DNA of 64,000 nucleotides from the NCBI RefSeq assembly GCF_020911865.1, contig NZ_CP087131.1, forward strand, positions 558,001 through 622,000, read 5' to 3'. The position numbers and the translations under genes are program-made. Below the pieces are notes generated by a model, which searched no databases, was not told where the DNA came from, and was given only the letters and a program-made list of their open reading frames with translations. Below are positions 63,034-64,000 of the stretch, piece after piece. Within the stretch, counting starts at the first letter, position 1; every line of letters starts with the position of its first letter. This stretch comes from Chryseobacterium sp. C-71. GTDB taxonomy: Bacteria > Bacteroidota > Bacteroidia > Flavobacteriales > Weeksellaceae.

Positions 63034-63885
63034 TTAAACCAAAGCAAAAACGTTTTTGCTTTGGTTTTTTGTTTTATAGGTTTTCATTTTCAATACGGAC
63101 TGTTCGTGCATTTGGTTTGGGGTTAAATAATGATTTGAAAAATGAGGTCTTACTTCATTGTATATTTGAATTGACTCATTTACAACCCTTCTTCTTAATT
63201 TTGTTTCCATATCGTATTTATCAATATCAAATTCTTGTTTCAAAATTCCATTAATCCTTTCTGCCACTGCATTTTCGTAGGGGTCTGAGTTTTGCGTCAT
63301 ACTACAATTGATGTTGTGCTTTCCCAATAATCTTTGGTATTCATTAGAGCAATACTGCAGACCACGGTCAGAATGATGGATTAACGATTCTAAATTCACT
63401 TTTTTATTTTTAAAAGCTTTCTTCAATGCAATTAAACTGCTTTCTGTATTTAAATTATTCGCAACGTGATGCCCAACAATTTTCTTGGAATATGCATCTG
63501 TTATTAAACTTAAATAACTCGGATTCTTTCTGTTTCCGATGTAAGTAATATCTGCCACCCAAACTTCATTGGGTTTAGTGATTTGATAGTCCAATATCAT
63601 ATTTCTGTGCTTTCTAAAGCGGTGGTGGGAGTTGGTCGTGACGTGATAACTTCTTTTTGGAACAATCAGTAAATGATTGGCCCGTAAAATACCAAAGAAC
63701 TTATCTCTGCCAATATTCAGAGCTCCTAAAGGTTCTTTCAACATAAAATACAGCTTTTTACCGCCAATCTTTGGTTGTAGTATACGTTTTTCTTCCACCA
63801 ATGCGACCACTTGTTGAGCTTTGCTCATTCGCACTGTGCTGCGTTTCAAACTTCTATAATAGACTTGTCTATCCAATCCGGACAA
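63034..63885 (-). CDS. IS3-family transposase OrfB
   Basis: 283 residues from the annotated ATG, though natural translation is probably as the fusion OrfAB. An HTH_21-type segment (VVALVEEKRILQPKIGGKKL) precedes the integrase core: EVWVADITYIGN (first Asp), LIHHSDRGLQYCSNEY (second Asp), and AVAERINGILKQEFD (Glu). All three catalytic acids are present. The frame upstream of the ATG is open into the OrfA overlap and reads VFTCGLSGLDRQVYY. Confidence 0.9.
   Translation of the reverse strand: MSGLDRQVYYRSLKRSTVRMSKAQQVVALVEEKRILQPKIGGKKLYFMLKEPLGALNIGRDKFFGILRANHLLIVPKRSYHVTTNSHHRFRKHRNMILDYQITKPNEVWVADITYIGNRKNPSYLSLITDAYSKKIVGHHVANNLNTESSLIALKKAFKNKKVNLESLIHHSDRGLQYCSNEYQRLLGKHNINCSMTQNSDPYENAVAERINGILKQEFDIDKYDMETKLRRRVVNESIQIYNEVRPHFSNHYLTPNQMHEQSVLKMKTYKTKNQSKNVFALV
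63036..63067. terminator. Perfect 32-bp palindrome at the OrfB 3' end
   Basis: AAACCAAAGCAAAAAC followed directly by its complement, with T runs on the plus side. It overlaps the last codons of the transposase. It may stop transcription running into or out of the element. Confidence 0.6.
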
Positions 63886-63899
63886 TCCACAGGTAAAAA

Positions 63900-64000
63900 C
63901 TAAGGTTTCTTTTTCTGTTCTGCGGAAGTTGTTGATTGTGCGGATGCGGAGTTTTTTCTGATATCGATATGGTATTCGCTTTCAGCAAGGTTGATCATCA
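63900..64000 (-). CDS. IS3-family OrfA, 3' end only
   Basis: The minus strand from the window edge reads INLAESEYHIDIRKNS and SAEQKKKP, ending at TAG 63900-63902, the C-terminal style of IS3 OrfA. Near the end an AAAAAG run (in CAGAAAAAGAAACC) would allow a -1 shift to KKETLVFTCGLSG, joining OrfB. Confidence 0.7.
   Translation of the reverse strand, partial: MINLAESEYHIDIRKNSASAQSTTSAEQKKKP

Larger units (their letters stand above)
62986..64000 (-). mobile_element. IS3-family insertion sequence, partly in window
   Basis: OrfB and the end of OrfA are present; the left part continues past the window. The end is placed near 62986, where TGTCCCGTCCTAAAAAATCG begins; the true tip could be a few bases off because the opposite end is not seen. 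Confidence 0.75.

Noticed and set aside
63069..63254. 61-codon plus-strand frame opposite OrfB
   Set aside because: It is antisense to the catalytic core of the transposase and is a shadow frame.

Overview
The window is AT-rich chromosomal DNA from a Bacteroidota bacterium, most likely a Chryseobacterium-like flavobacterium (Weeksellaceae). The basis is the gene content: GLPGLI-family proteins, the Bacteroidota-specific type VI secretion protein TssN, a short 288-residue primary sigma factor, a DUF2723/GT117 membrane protein, HYC_CC_PP and DUF3347 proteins, and a likely capnine (sulfonolipid) gene pair. Bacteroidota-type promoters (TTG, about 20 nt, TAnnTTTG) recur, and strong ribosome binding sites are rare. 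No rRNA, tRNA, CRISPR array or prophage was recognised. The assignment rests on recognised families, not on a database search.

Layout. 1-6.3 kb: 3' part of a UvrA gene, a candidate short ORF, a GNAT/VOC/endonuclease V-like operon, an M28 peptidase lipoprotein and an aminotransferase. 6.3-10.7 kb: a membrane pyrophosphatase with a C-terminal OmpA domain beside a soluble pyrophosphatase. 10.8-17.9 kb: FkbM methyltransferase, FemAB-like protein, RadC, an L,D-transpeptidase-like lipoprotein, a LolD-like ATPase, a histidine kinase, a PBP4-type carboxypeptidase and PepE. 17.96-18.87 kb: a complete IS5-family element with a 3-bp target duplication. 18.9-26.5 kb: a TPR protein, a broken YdeI/OmpD-associated gene, transaldolase, three tandem GLPGLI genes, a heptamer repeat and the PDH E2/E1-alpha pair. 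26.5-37.5 kb: PAP2-like protein, BlaI-type regulator, RRM protein, thioesterase, an HMA-AraC regulator with a copper P-type ATPase, DUF72, polysaccharide deacetylase, threonine aldolase, a DtxR/MntR regulator and a class V aminotransferase.

37.5-40.6 kb: a T6SSiii baseplate/membrane trio (TssG, TssN, TssK). 40.8-44.7 kb: S1/P1 nuclease, primary sigma factor, an unrecognised 210-residue protein and an FAD monooxygenase. 44.8-51 kb: a second copper block with a multicopper oxidase carrying two metal-binding modules and an apparent C-terminal barrel, DUF3347, HYC_CC_PP and a TonB-dependent receptor. 51-57.9 kb: KdsA, DUF1697, a multispanning glycosyltransferase-like protein and a DUF2723/GT117 protein. 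58-60.5 kb: the putative cysteate synthase and cysteate acyltransferase of capnine synthesis. 60.7-62.9 kb: a B12-binding radical SAM protein with a non-standard CX4CX2C cluster motif. 62.99 kb to the end: part of an IS3-family element.

The two copper blocks could form one detoxification route, with export by the ATPase and periplasmic or outer-membrane oxidation and handling. The intergenic spaces hold many palindromic elements, several in two copies and one nested inside another, as well as two short tandem repeats. One of these lies only a few bases upstream of a start codon.
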